Source of the DNA: Polyangiaceae bacterium
GTDB taxonomy: Bacteria > Myxococcota_A > Polyangia > Polyangiales > Polyangiaceae
Reading direction: 5' to 3'
DNA length: 64,000 nucleotides
Assembly (NCBI GenBank): GCA_013214025.1
Contig: JABSRN010000060.1
Coordinates: forward strand, 1-64,000
Shown here: piece after piece, positions 1 to 9,364 of the stretch
Layout: the number at the start of each line of letters is the position of its first letter
Numbering within the stretch: the first letter of the stretch is position 1
Position numbers and translations under genes: made by a program
The notes under the pieces: model-generated
Told to the model about the DNA's origin: nothing
The model's input: only the letters and a program-made list of their open reading frames with translations
Database searches by the model: none

Positions 1-1
1 A

Positions 2-622
2 GGCTACGCGCCTGAGCTCTTTTACCCGGTGCCGACCTCGGCGCTTCAGGTCGAGCGCCTCTACACATGGTTCGACCACTTGGTCACCCGCCGCGACGTA
101 CCCGGAGACGTAGTCGAGGTGGGCTGCTACCTCGGAGGCACATCCGCCTTGTCGTGGCGCTTGCTGCAACGCACTCAACAGAACCGCCGCTACATCTGCG
201 TCGACACATTCTCTGGATTTGTCGCCTCTCAGTTTGCCCGAGACGTCGAGCTCGATACCCCCGCTAGGATGGCACATCACTTCAGTCGCAGTTCTAAAAC
301 GATGGTTCAGCGACTGATGAAGCATTACGGTGCTGGCGGGATCGAACTCATCGAGGGCGATATAGCCGAACTGCCCGTCAACCAACTACCCGAGCCAATT
401 GCTCTGTGTTTGCTCGATGTCGACCTAGAAGTGCCTACCTACGCGGGGCTGCAGCGACTCGCGCCTCGATTGGCGCCCGGCGGGGTCATTCTGGTGGACG
501 ACTGCCCGGAAGAAACGGATTGGAAGGGCGCCCGAATCGGCTACGAACGCTACATGGCCGAGGCCGGTCTCACGCCCCAGTACACCATGGGCATGGGCAT
601 CCTAGAGTCGACCAACAGCTAA
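2..622 (+). CDS. TylF/MycF-type SAM-dependent methyltransferase (5' end outside window)
   Basis: The reading frame is open to the left window edge, so the true start lies upstream; a GTG at 29 is only an internal possibility. The visible part shows a Rossmann methyltransferase: the SAM motif EVGCYLGGTS, then VDTFSGF, then LLDVDLEVPTYAGL followed by LAPGGVILVDDC. This matches the TylF (macrocin O-methyltransferase) family, in which paired acidic residues near DVD and DD bind a metal. Members methylate sugar hydroxyls or small-molecule hydroxyls. The substrate cannot be read here, because only the end of whatever cluster it belonged to is visible. It converges on the next gene across two hairpins. 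Confidence 0.75.
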   Translation, partial: GYAPELFYPVPTSALQVERLYTWFDHLVTRRDVPGDVVEVGCYLGGTSALSWRLLQRTQQNRRYICVDTFSGFVASQFARDVELDTPARMAHHFSRSSKTMVQRLMKHYGAGGIELIEGDIAELPVNQLPEPIALCLLDVDLEVPTYAGLQRLAPRLAPGGVILVDDCPEETDWKGARIGYERYMAEAGLTPQYTMGMGILESTNS

Positions 623-624
623 GG

Positions 625-684
625 GCGGATCCGACGGATCCGCTCCTAGCCAACGAGGCTCTTGTCCCGACCTGCCGGGACAAG
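625..684. terminator. Two hairpins between convergent genes, likely bidirectional terminator
   Basis: Hairpin 1 at 625-643 has 8-bp arms (GCGGATCC / GGATCCGC, loop GAC) and begins 3 bases after the methyltransferase stop. Hairpin 2 at 661-684 has perfect 9-bp arms (CTTGTCCCG / CGGGACAAG) and a 6-base loop. It lies 24 bases beyond the stop of the minus-strand gene ending at 708. Neither is followed by a clean T run, so they are terminator candidates by position and stem strength. Confidence 0.5.
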
Positions 685-707
685 TTCGCCCCAGGCGCTT
701 GTTGCGG

Positions 708-1856
708 CTAGCGACGAAAGCGACGGCGTGACGCCGCGACCATCGCTAGCAGGCCCAGCCAGCCAAACTGTCCCCCGGCGGGCTCTTGCTGACCTGGCAC
801 CGAGCAACCGCAACCGCCCACGAGCACGGTATCGCCGTTCATTCCTAGGTCATCGACTCCAGCTGAGTCACTACCTGGCCCGCCATCGGCCCCTGCGTCG
901 GAGCCGGAATCAACGTCCGGCCCAGCGTCGCTGCCACCGTCCGGCAGCGCTGTGGTCTCAGTGATGACGATGCGTTCTACGGTGACTTTGCCAGCCGCGT
1001 CTGTTGCGGTCAACACCACGTCGTAAACTCCCGGTCCCGGCGGGGTCCAGGGGATAGACCCCTCGGTAGCGCAGCCATCGATATAGACATCCACCGGTCG
1101 AGCGATCGCGCTGCCATCTTGAACGATTTCGAGCTGGACGGTAGCCAGGCGCGTGGCATCGCTGGCAGTGTAATCCAACGTCACCTCTTGCCCCGGCACC
1201 ACCGCGGTGGCGTCGGCGGTCAGCGACGTGGTCGGCGGGGACTCGTCAATGATCGTCACGCCATCAGAAACGGTCACCGACGAGGTACCCGTGGGTGTTA
1301 CGGCCCGAACACCGACGATGTAGCGGGTATCCACCACAAGGTCGAGCTCGGCGATGCTCGCGGAAATCACATCTCCGACGCTGGCGAAACTAGCGATCTC
1401 GGTGCCGTCAACGGTGCTCACAGAGACCTCGTAGTCCGTCGCATCCACAACGGCCGCCCAAGCCGCGTACAAGGTGTCGCAGCTTTCAATCTCTTGCACG
1501 TCCACGTCAATTCCCGAGGGAGGATCCGTATCGATGACCTCGCCCGGGAAGGCCGCCACTAGCTCATCGATACCCACCATGTTGCCGTCCATGGTGGACG
1601 CCACCAGCTCGACCGCGCCGTCGCCGTCCCAGTCGGATGCGATGATCTCTCGAACGGCAGCACCCAATTGCACGGACCAAAGCAAGCTGCCATCGCAGGC
1701 GTTGACCGCATAGACAAAACCGTCATCACCGCCGACGACGATCGCTTCCGGACCGCCAGTGGTCAGCTGAGACAACGCCAGGGTGTTGCCCAAGGCAGGA
1801 ATCGTCTGCCCAGAATTCTCCAGCGCTTCCATCGCTGTCAAACATCTGACCGCCAC
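708..1856 (-). CDS. C-terminal part of frameshifted FG-GAP surface protein, MYXO-CTERM tail
   Basis: This frame continues the protein that starts at 4329; the two frames overlap at 1726-1856. It begins with the end of the beta-propeller (GGDDGFVYAVNACDGSLLW). A fibronectin-III-like segment and an Ig-like segment (SLTADATAVVPGQEVTLDYTA) follow, then an Asp/Gly/Ser linker rich in DGGSDAG. The end is a MYXO-CTERM type tail: GGCGCSVPG, one hydrophobic helix, then SRRRFRR. MYXO-CTERM tails anchor proteins at the myxobacterial envelope after cleavage by a CPBP-type protease. It has no start or signal of its own, so it is not an independent gene. One single-base change would fuse it to the upstream part. 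Confidence 0.75.
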   Translation of the reverse strand: MAVRCLTAMEALENSGQTIPALGNTLALSQLTTGGPEAIVVGGDDGFVYAVNACDGSLLWSVQLGAAVREIIASDWDGDGAVELVASTMDGNMVGIDELVAAFPGEVIDTDPPSGIDVDVQEIESCDTLYAAWAAVVDATDYEVSVSTVDGTEIASFASVGDVISASIAELDLVVDTRYIVGVRAVTPTGTSSVTVSDGVTIIDESPPTTSLTADATAVVPGQEVTLDYTASDATRLATVQLEIVQDGSAIARPVDVYIDGCATEGSIPWTPPGPGVYDVVLTATDAAGKVTVERIVITETTALPDGGSDAGPDVDSGSDAGADGGPGSDSAGVDDLGMNGDTVLVGGCGCSVPGQQEPAGGQFGWLGLLAMVAASRRRFRR

Positions 1857-4329
1857 CGTAGTACTTCGACCAATTTCGGTTTCCGGTGCTGAGCTCGACG
1901 CTCATCAAGATCGGCGTATTCGCCTGGGCTACCACGTACTGCTTCGTAGTCGTACATTCCGAAAGCGAGCCCATCGTCGGGAAGGTGCCGGATTCAAGAT
2001 CCTGCCACATATTCGTCCCGTCATCGTCCACCAGCGTCAGGATCCCAATGTCCATCGCCAGGACTTCGAAAGCAGAATCGTCGTCCACATTCACCGCCAT
2101 CTGGTGAATGCCAACAAGGCCCGAACCAGTCGAGTACACGGTCGGTTCTCCTGTGACACGATCGATCGTCCCGATGGTAGTCAGGCCGGCCCCATAGATT
2201 TGGACGGGGCCGCCATCGAGGGATGCAGCGGTGAGTCGCCGGAAGCTCGACATCACGCCGACCTCCCGCGGGCCTACGATCGGAGTGCCAGTCTCCAAAC
2301 CGAGCACTGTTAGATTGAAGCGATTACCCGGAGCTTTCGTGAGAAAGGCGAGTTCGTCCCCGGCGGCATTTGATAGGTCGGCGGTGAGCAGCTTGCCGTA
2401 GGCGTTGAGCCCGGCGTAGGGATTGTAGGCCGTGTAGTTCCATCGCAGCGTACCGTCCGCGTCAATGCCTTGCACGTCGGTGACGCCCGCGGTCATCGTC
2501 CATACATCGCCGGCGGAGGCACTGCCCAACACCACCGAACTCGCCGAACCATGACTCCAGAGCTGCAGCTCGCCGCCGAGCAAGCTCGCGCCAGTGACGT
2601 CGAGAGCGATGGCTCGATTTTGACTCGTCACCGCGACAATCTCATCGGCGGGGCCGCCGGAGATATCTCCGGCAACCGGGAAGCGTTTGAGATGACCATA
2701 GCCTTGATCATAGGAGCGGATCCGGAGCCCGAGCCTCGGCTGGGGCGCATTGGGCTCGTAGTTCAGGGGCCGCAAGTTGGCGTCGAGCACAATGACGCGA
2801 CCCGCGCGCGTGGCCACAAGCCATTCTTCGCCGTTCGGCCCTGCCGTGCGCTCCACCGTACTGATCGTCGACCCGTCGTCAGGCGCAAAGCGCGAAAGAA
2901 CAGTGGAGCCGCCCGACCCGATCGTGATGAGCAACAGTTCCCCAACTTCTCCGTTAAAATCCAACGAAGAAAACAAGTGAGCCCCGGAAACCGTAGACAC
3001 ACAGGGACGGCGCGCGGGCTCGCCTTGGCTACTCTCCATGGGAGCGGCACAACGTACGATGCTCCAATCCCCCAAGGTGGCGGACAGCACTGCCGCACCA
3101 GCCACCCACTCGTAGACTTCAGCGGGAGAGCCTCGCTCGTGCGTCAAGATCTCTAGCGCTGCGTCTGAGTCGGCATTGATGACCGATTCGAAGCGATTTC
3201 CATCGATAGTATCGAGCTCGGCGCCGGTCTCGGCATTGATGATCTCTGTGACCCAGCCACCGCCGTCGTCAAAGGAGACCACGACTTCGGGCGCGCCTGT
3301 GTTGTCCAGATCGCTGACCGAGGTGGGATCGGCACTGAGCCGGTCGGCACCGAGGCTCGCTGTGGAGCGTTCCCATACTTGATCTGCGGCTGCGTCTACG
3401 GACGGCCAATCCCACATGGCTACACTAACGGAGTTGCTCGAATCCGCCCAACCGCCGTGAGAAAACACGATAATTTCCTCGGCAGCATCGGCATCCACAT
3501 TCGTCGCCGTCAGGTTAGCCCTGCCGATGGGCATGCGCCCGACATCGGTGCTGGTGGCCTCCAAGCTACCGTCCGCGGTACTGAAGACATAAATTTCATC
3601 GTTGCCCTGGTTGACCACCTCAATTATGCCATCGCCGTCGACGTCAGCGAGCAGGTCATCGCCGCCGTAAGTGTAGTCGCGAGTCACCGCCTCAAGACAC
3701 CAGAACCGGGTCGGGGATCCATAGCCGGATTCAAAAGAATACGCCGCTCCCATGCACCCAAGGTTCAGGTCGTCGTTGAGCAGCGCGTATTCGGCCACAT
3801 AAAGATCGAGTTTGCTGTCGCCGCCCATATCCGCGACCCGGAAGGCCGTCGGCTTGGAAACGTCGCCAGCTGGAGACGACCAGAGCAGCGAGCCGTCCGT
3901 CGAACTGATCACCAGCGCGGCGTTGGCTCCAGCAACTCGCCCCTCGGCCAACAACTCGCTTGTACCGTTGCCATCTAGGTCGGCTGTGCCCAGCACCCTC
4001 GTGATGGTGACGCCAGAGCTACTCCAGCGCTGAGCGTCATCGGAGCGGCGTGCCTCGATTTTTCCTTGGGCGAAGAGAATCCCGCCGCTTTCCGCGCTAT
4101 CGACCGGAGCAAACAGCTGATTGTTCGAAAGCGAGCCCCCCAAAGAGACCGCCCAGATACGCCCGGGCACGTCGATAGTCGCCGTCCCCGTCGAACGGCC
4201 CGTGATCGCCGGATCAGCTCGAGGAACAAACCAATCAGCTCGGGCCAGCTCCCCGAGCGTGGCACCCGTTAGCACAGTCGCAACTGCCAAAATTAAGTGG
4301 CCTGAAATAGCAGTACCAAGTCTCATCAT
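1726..4329 (-). CDS. FG-GAP/VCBS-repeat secreted protein, N-terminal part (frameshifted)
   Basis: The protein starts with a signal peptide (hydrophobic core ILAVATVLTGATL, probable cleavage after ARA). Many FG-GAP-like calcium loops follow: DLDGNGTSELLA, DVDGDGIIEVV, NVDADAAEEII, DLDNTGAPEVV, NVDDDSAFEVL. These form a beta-propeller with PQQ-like blades (DGSLLWSS). The Shine-Dalgarno CGGAG lies 2 bases before the ATG at 4329 and 5 bases before the ATG at 4326, so the second ATG may be used. After YYGGGQMFDSDGS the frame turns into low-complexity Arg-rich sequence and stops. The sensible continuation is in the next frame (708-1856). Together they would form a propeller-FN3-Ig-MYXO-CTERM surface protein of about 1,200 residues. 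Confidence 0.8.
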   Translation of the reverse strand: MMRLGTAISGHLILAVATVLTGATLGELARADWFVPRADPAITGRSTGTATIDVPGRIWAVSLGGSLSNNQLFAPVDSAESGGILFAQGKIEARRSDDAQRWSSSGVTITRVLGTADLDGNGTSELLAEGRVAGANAALVISSTDGSLLWSSPAGDVSKPTAFRVADMGGDSKLDLYVAEYALLNDDLNLGCMGAAYSFESGYGSPTRFWCLEAVTRDYTYGGDDLLADVDGDGIIEVVNQGNDEIYVFSTADGSLEATSTDVGRMPIGRANLTATNVDADAAEEIIVFSHGGWADSSNSVSVAMWDWPSVDAAADQVWERSTASLGADRLSADPTSVSDLDNTGAPEVVVSFDDGGGWVTEIINAETGAELDTIDGNRFESVINADSDAALEILTHERGSPAEVYEWVAGAAVLSATLGDWSIVRCAAPMESSQGEPARRPCVSTVSGAHLFSSLDFNGEVGELLLITIGSGGSTVLSRFAPDDGSTISTVERTAGPNGEEWLVATRAGRVIVLDANLRPLNYEPNAPQPRLGLRIRSYDQGYGHLKRFPVAGDISGGPADEIVAVTSQNRAIALDVTGASLLGGELQLWSHGSASSVVLGSASAGDVWTMTAGVTDVQGIDADGTLRWNYTAYNPYAGLNAYGKLLTADLSNAAGDELAFLTKAPGNRFNLTVLGLETGTPIVGPREVGVMSSFRRLTAASLDGGPVQIYGAGLTTIGTIDRVTGEPTVYSTGSGLVGIHQMAVNVDDDSAFEVLAMDIGILTLVDDDGTNMWQDLESGTFPTMGSLSECTTTKQYVVAQANTPILMSVELSTGNRNWSKYYGGGQMFDSDGSAGEFWADDSCLGQHPGVVSADHWRSGSDRRRR

Positions 4330-4942
4330 GTCTCCGAATGTCGTGAAGGTCCCAAATGGCTTCGATGCCGGGGGGGGGCCCAGACATTCACCCCCAAGTC
4401 ACTTTTATAGTTCGGAAAGCGATTCACTCCTACCGGCGAGCAGGCGCAATGGAGCACGCCGAGCCCAAGCGATGCTCTGCAGCCGACACCCCGCCTGAAC
4501 CGAGCGCCGCCCTCTGCCGTCCGTCCCCGTTGCTTGCCGCGGCCCCGCCTGCCGTCGCATCCACCTGCCGTGACGCTGTCGTCCGCCTTCCTCCCGCCGC
4601 TTCGCCGTTGATCCTCCAGTCGTTGACCCACCCGACACCACACGCCAGAAGCGCGTCCCGAACAGTTTGCCGAATAGGCGACTGCAGCAAAAATAAGATT
4701 CGTCGCTCATTGCACTGACACGTAACCGAACCTCCCGGTACTGAGTTCCGAATCTCCGACTGCCCTAGCTTTCAGCCAGCGTCCGTATATGTTCCCGCGC
4801 GCCCCTGATTTACTCCCGCTGGATCTACGCGTCATCAACACGCAACTGACGACTCCGAGAGTGCGCGACGCCTCTCGATATCCAGACATCGGCTGGACCC
4901 GCAAATCCCGCGAGCCCCTCGGGACCCGGAACACGCCTGGAC
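4330..4942. other. Intergenic region, no supported gene
   Basis: About 610 bases lie between the FG-GAP gene and the beta-helix pseudogene. The region presumably carries the promoter of the FG-GAP gene. A run of nine G starts near 4370. Short open frames on both strands have Arg-rich, family-less translations typical of noncoding GC-rich DNA. Nothing else was recognised. Confidence 0.5.
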
Positions 4943-5933
4943 CTAACCCGAAACGTCGCTCTCGTAGGCGCCGATGTCGATCGGTCCCGCCTTAGGTTCG
5001 GGCGTCGCCGTCTATATCGAGCAAGCCCGATGAAGCGTTCACCTCTCCGTTGTTGATCAGTGGTGAGCCGTTTGCCGGGTGTAGGTCGCCCAAGGTCGGC
5101 GCTGTAGCGTGGGTCACCCCGGGCTCACCGAATGGGTTATCGCCGGAGATCAATCCCGCGCCACTCCAGCCCTCTAGCAAGCTGGCCCTGAAAGTAGCGC
5201 TGCCGCCAGATTCGACAAGGAGGCTGGCGTCTTTTGCTGTCAGCCCGAGAGATTCATTCCCCCACACAACAGAGTTGTTGAAGCTCACCTCACTGGTCCC
5301 ATCGACCCAGATCGCCGCACTAGTAAATGGGTGACAATTCCCGGAGAAACTTGAGTTATTCACAATAAGCGCGGCCGAATTCTCGAGGTAAATTGCCCCA
5401 TAAGTGGCGCCGACAAAAATCGTGTTGTTGATGCTCGCCGAAAGAGATTTCCGAAGCACCACGTGATGGGCATTGCCGATGAAACGACTGCGGTCCATCT
5501 GGAGCGTACCGTCGTCTTCGACCAGGCAAGTGCCTGCGTTTTGTTCGAAGAGCACCTCTTCAAGAATCATCTGATGCGGACCATCGACGTAGAGAGCGCC
5601 CCAAGCGTCATGATTTCGAAAACTCACCCGGCGGAAGGTGGCTTGACCACGCCTAATCCGCACTCCGCCGCCCGTACTGGTCGCATGATTCGCCTCAAAG
5701 ATGACGTTTTCGAGCAGCACACTAGTCTGATAAAAGTCAGCTCCACCGCCCCAAGTTCGGTCATTGGCGCTTCCCACCTCATCAGCGAAGCCGCCCGTTA
5801 TAGTAAAGCCATCCACAATCGCATCGCTGACCTCGTATGCTGTGATGACGTGGTACGCGTTGTCTCCGCGAGCGTTCGTCAGGTTTCGCCCCTCCGGTGC
5901 TTTCTCCCTTCTAATGGTATTGGCGTCCACCAT
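4943..5933 (-). pseudogene. Right-handed beta-helix (choice-of-anchor Q type) protein, decayed at both ends
   Basis: The open frame 4992-5933 encodes pectate-lyase-like beta-helix rungs (DGFTITGGFAD, LLENVIFEANHATSTGGGV, FNNSVVWGN). It ends with the conserved LHPANGSPLINNGE...LDIDGDA block. This family normally continues with a segment ending DIGAYE. Here the frame stops, but the +1 frame reads PKAGPIDIGAYESDVSG followed by a TAG at 4943-4945. A single-base indel near 4985-4992 therefore broke the C-terminus. At the other end a TGA stands two codons before the ATG and there is no signal peptide, so the N-terminus is missing or scrambled. It was probably a secreted surface protein; the present copy is likely nonfunctional unless the indels are sequence errors. 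Confidence 0.7.
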
Positions 5934-6005
5934 CCGTCACTCAAGGCGCGCAGCCTCAAAAATAGCCATGGGGTGTCCCGAGGCTGTTCATAGTAGTTAG
6001 GGCAC

Positions 6006-6616
6006 ATGCCCAAACCCCAACCTCGGATCGCCGGTCTACCTGGAAGTCTCCGCAAGCAGAGCTGCACACGAGCAGCCGTCCGCATCGCTCTCGAAGGAGC
6101 CGCCCACGCGGGCGCGGCCACCGAGCTGGTCGATCTGAGCGATTTCGATTTACCGCTCTGCGCCGGAATGGATTCCGACTTCGACTACCCGGAATCCGTC
6201 ATGAAGCTACGGGAAGTTCTCAAACGCGCCGATGGCATCATCCTCGGCACTCCGGAATATCACGGCAGTTACAGCGGGGTGCTGAAGAACGCGCTCGATC
6301 TCATGGCCTTCCCCCAGTTCGAACTCAAAATGGTCGGTCTGGTGAGCGTGTCCGGCGGCGCCATGGGTGGCCTAGAAGCGATGACGGGTTTGCGCGCGGT
6401 ATGCCGCTCATTGCACGCCTGGGTCGTTCCCAACCAGGCTGCCGTCCCTTCAGCGCACAAACATTTTGGCCCAACAAAGAACCAGACAGCCAGGTCAGGG
6501 ACCGTCAACGCTCCGTGGGCGATCAGGTCTCGCGTTTCGCGATGTTGCACTCAGAAGAGGTGGGTCAACTGCTGCGCGAGCAACTGTGCAGCACCGAGAA
6601 CCCCGGCGCAAGCTGA
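6006..6616 (+). CDS. NADPH-dependent FMN reductase, frameshifted near the C-terminus
   Basis: This is a flavodoxin-like NAD(P)H:FMN reductase (SsuE/ChrR/ArsH-related) using FMN as cofactor. It shows the phosphate loop GLPGSLRKQSCTR, the flavin-contacting TPEYHGSYSGVLKNALD and SVSGGAMGG. Frame 1 runs to 6620 but its last 50 residues are not family-like. After about 6467 the neighbouring frame gives PNKEPDSQVRDRQRSV and SRFAMLHSEEVGQLLRE, which is the expected last helix, and stops at 6614-6616. Restoring one T in the TTTT run at 6464-6467 joins them. It is a standalone gene, divergent from the beta-helix pseudogene. Confidence 0.75.
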
Positions 6617-6662
6617 GTAGCCATACCTAGCCCTTTGGATCGGTTCGGCATCCCCACGAGAC

Positions 6663-7913
6663 TCACGCCGCGCGAGAGTATACGGCGTGTCGAAAGCCGA
6701 AACACGCGCCTACACCCGCAACGGCGAAACAGGCGAGCAGCAAGAAGTAAGCCTGATGCCCCAGGGGCCCCGGTGCCGCGTCCAATAGATACCCCCCCAG
6801 AGGCGGGAAGAACACGTCCGGCGTGAATCCAAGCAGAGAGGTGACGCCCGTGGCGGTACCGGTTAACCGCATCGGAATGTGTGCCTCTTGAAACAACGCG
6901 AAGTAAACGGCGCGCAAAGCGTAAACCAACGCGCCCGTCGACACCGCGGTGGCGACCAAACCCCACACCGCGCCCCACTCGGGACTCGCGTTCGCCATGA
7001 CAGCATACAACACCGCAAGTAGGCCGAAGCAGACGCCCAGTAAACGAGAAACCTGGTGGCGGTCGCCAATGAACCCCGCGGCAACCGCCGCAACGGGCCG
7101 CACCCAAACAGCAAGGGTAGCCAGCGTGGACGCTTCTAACTCGTCCACGCCATACACGTCCATGGCGTAAATTGAGTAATTATCGATCCCCTTGTACGCC
7201 GTGTACGCGCAGACAATCACGCCTGCCTGCCACCACACCGCCGGGCGCCTGAGCACATCCACGATATCGCGTTTGCGGAGCGATACACGGCGAGTCGGTG
7301 ATGCTGTCCCCACTGGCTCGTTAAGCGCCCACCACACAAAGGCTGCGACCGCTACGGTCACGCCAGTATAGGAATAGATCACCATCTGCAGCTGAGCCGC
7401 GCGCTGCTCCGGCGTCCATGCGGCAACGTCTGGTGAACTGGAACTGAACACCGCGACGCCGAAGGTAGCGAGCAGGGCTGCGACCAGTCCCCGCCCCCCA
7501 TCGAGCCAACCATAGGCCGAGCTTTGTTTTTGTTCGTTTCCCCAGTCCCGCGCTGCACGGATCAACGCGCCCCAAAACAAGAGAATGGTGGAGAGCCCCC
7601 AAAACGCATGAAGACACCAGAGCCCGCGCGCTCCCGGCAGGCTGGCAAACACCGGCCCGCTCAGCGCGGTGGTCAGCAGCGCGGTGGTCAGCAGCTTTCG
7701 AGCGGAGAACAGATCCGCCAGGGCACCTCCCGGAAAGTACGCCAGCATCGCCACTACCCCGTAGACAGACTGCATGGCTCCGAGCTCAGCGTGACTGAGG
7801 TCGAACACGCGCAGCAGAGACGGCCGAAAGAATCGCGAGATATGAAACGGTAGAGCAAAAATCACCTCCCCCGAGATGATGAGCGCGGCCATCGGCAGGG
7901 GGCTCCGCTTCAT
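6663..7913 (-). CDS. Major facilitator superfamily transporter
   Basis: The protein has 416 residues with about twelve hydrophobic segments. The loop between helices 2 and 3 carries the MFS signature in the form GGALADLFSARKL, and the equivalent second-half loop reads AGFIGDRHQVSRLLG. Length and layout are normal for MFS. A mid-protein basic loop (TRRVSLRKRDIVDVLRRP) separates the two six-helix halves. The pattern resembles YihN-type or uncharacterised MFS permeases, and the substrate cannot be told. It converges on the FMN reductase gene with about 45 bases between the stops. Confidence 0.85.
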   Translation of the reverse strand: MKRSPLPMAALIISGEVIFALPFHISRFFRPSLLRVFDLSHAELGAMQSVYGVVAMLAYFPGGALADLFSARKLLTTALLTTALSGPVFASLPGARGLWCLHAFWGLSTILLFWGALIRAARDWGNEQKQSSAYGWLDGGRGLVAALLATFGVAVFSSSSPDVAAWTPEQRAAQLQMVIYSYTGVTVAVAAFVWWALNEPVGTASPTRRVSLRKRDIVDVLRRPAVWWQAGVIVCAYTAYKGIDNYSIYAMDVYGVDELEASTLATLAVWVRPVAAVAAGFIGDRHQVSRLLGVCFGLLAVLYAVMANASPEWGAVWGLVATAVSTGALVYALRAVYFALFQEAHIPMRLTGTATGVTSLLGFTPDVFFPPLGGYLLDAAPGPLGHQAYFLLLACFAVAGVGACFGFRHAVYSRAA

Positions 7914-8145
7914 CGGTAACCCGTGATTGTAGCGTTTGTCATTGTGCTGGCCGCCACACCAAACCTACTCCGCCGGATGATGTCAAATAGTTAGCTCGCC
8001 AGGCTCAACGCCTTCTGCTTCGAGGCGTTCTGATCGATTGGATGCTGGGGCGGCGAGCGGCCCCTGAAACGGACTTCGACGGCAATGCACGAGTGCATGC
8101 CGCCCATAGGGGCGCGTACGAGTACCAGCCCTGAGCCGCGAGGGC

Positions 8146-8772
8146 CTACTCCCCTTCTTCCAGCTCCTGGGGAGGCAAAGTGTAGCCGAACAGCTGCGTG
8201 ATGAGCTGTCGCCAGAAGTTGTCGCAAAAGGCGATGGTATGCACGCCACCTTGGCTCATATGAAACGTCAGATCGAAGCGGGCGTCGTCTCCCTGCTCGG
8301 GCTCACAGTTACGCCAGGATGTCGTGGTGACTGGATTGCCGAACGGCGTGCTGTCGGGGGAAACATATCATTGGTTTGACGGTCCCTCCCTGACATGGCG
8401 ACGCCCGCAGCGGGGCGAGTCGTACGGGTGACGGCCAGTTTGTACGTGGCAGCGGCGTCTACGGAGTGTCCGGCAAAATAGATCCTGCTCTCGTCAATGC
8501 AGTACTTCGCCCGCATCTGGTCCAGCTTCTTGCTGACCTCGATGCTCTTATTGATGACGTTCCACGTCACCAATAAGCGGTTGCCGGGCACGTGGGGAGT
8601 GGTCACAATGTAGTTCAACTCATTGACGAATCGCCCGAAGGCTTCAGGTTGTGCTGCAGCTTCGTCGCAGTATTAAAGCCGTGCAGATTTACAATGAGCG
8701 GCAAAGCCGACGAGCGGTACGAGTAAACGTGTGGTTGAGTTTCGATGATGTGCCATGGGTTTCCCCCTCCAA
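8146..8772 (-). pseudogene. PHB-depolymerase-like esterase, broken by at least two frameshifts
   Basis: Three reading frames together give one alpha/beta-hydrolase of the polyhydroxybutyrate depolymerase/feruloyl esterase type. In order: HIIETQPHVYSYRSSALPL and IVNLHGFNTAT (oxyanion strand), then FGRFVNELNYIVTTPHVPG in the next frame, then DESRIYFAGHSVDAAATYKL (nucleophile elbow). A third frame gives PVTTTSWRNCEPEQG, SQGGVHTIAFCDNFW (catalytic His) and a TAG at 8146-8148. The second shift is repaired by one extra C in the C5 run (plus-strand G5 at 8356-8360). The elbow reads GHSVD rather than GxSxG, a further sign of decay. The N-terminus before about 8772 was not found. The gene was probably secreted. 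Confidence 0.65.
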
Positions 8773-9364
8773 GATTTGATGATGCTCGAGCCTGATCGAC
8801 GAAGCCCCTCGTCCCACATGCCCCTACGCAGGAGCCAAGCGCTTGGGCCGGTAATCTCGACGCAGCGCTATCCCTCTCGAGCGCGTCCGGTGGCCCGTAG
8901 GGGTGCTCTCGTAACCAGCCAAATCCAAAAACCTTGGTTAGAACCGAAGCAATGCAAGGATGCTCCGAGCACGCGTACCACCCTGTACATCCTGACAACA
9001 ATCGACACAGGGAGGGCGCTTTACACGGAGCGAGCAGCCACACGCCTACTCGAAATCGAACCGCAGTCTCAGGTGCAGCACCCCGCCGCAGTATCCCCCA
9101 CTCCGCCCGCGCTGCTCCCGAACAGGTCCCGCCGATCGCATGCACGACTCCAACCCGCCCCAACAGAGCCCGGTCCCGCTACCGCCCCATTCCCCGCCGC
9201 CAGCCCGCTGGAAACTATGGAATCTATGGATACCGGCACTTCGCTAATGCGATACACTTACTGCAGGCCGTTAGATCTAGGGTTCAATAGTTGGACCGGC
9301 GCCAAGGACTGGCGTGTCTGGGAGGTCTCATGGGCCAACAAAATCTTAGCTTGGTAGGGCAAAT
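8773..9364. other. Intergenic region, no supported gene
   Basis: About 590 bases lie between the esterase remnant and the VWA lipoprotein. The region must hold the missing start of the former and the promoter of the latter. Open frames here have no recognisable translation and no signal peptide. No strong hairpin or repeat was noticed. Confidence 0.45.

Noticed and set aside
4326-4934. Several 75-125 codon frames in the 4.3-4.9 kb gap
   Set aside because: Overlapping Arg/Ser-rich translations on both strands with no family or ribosome binding site.
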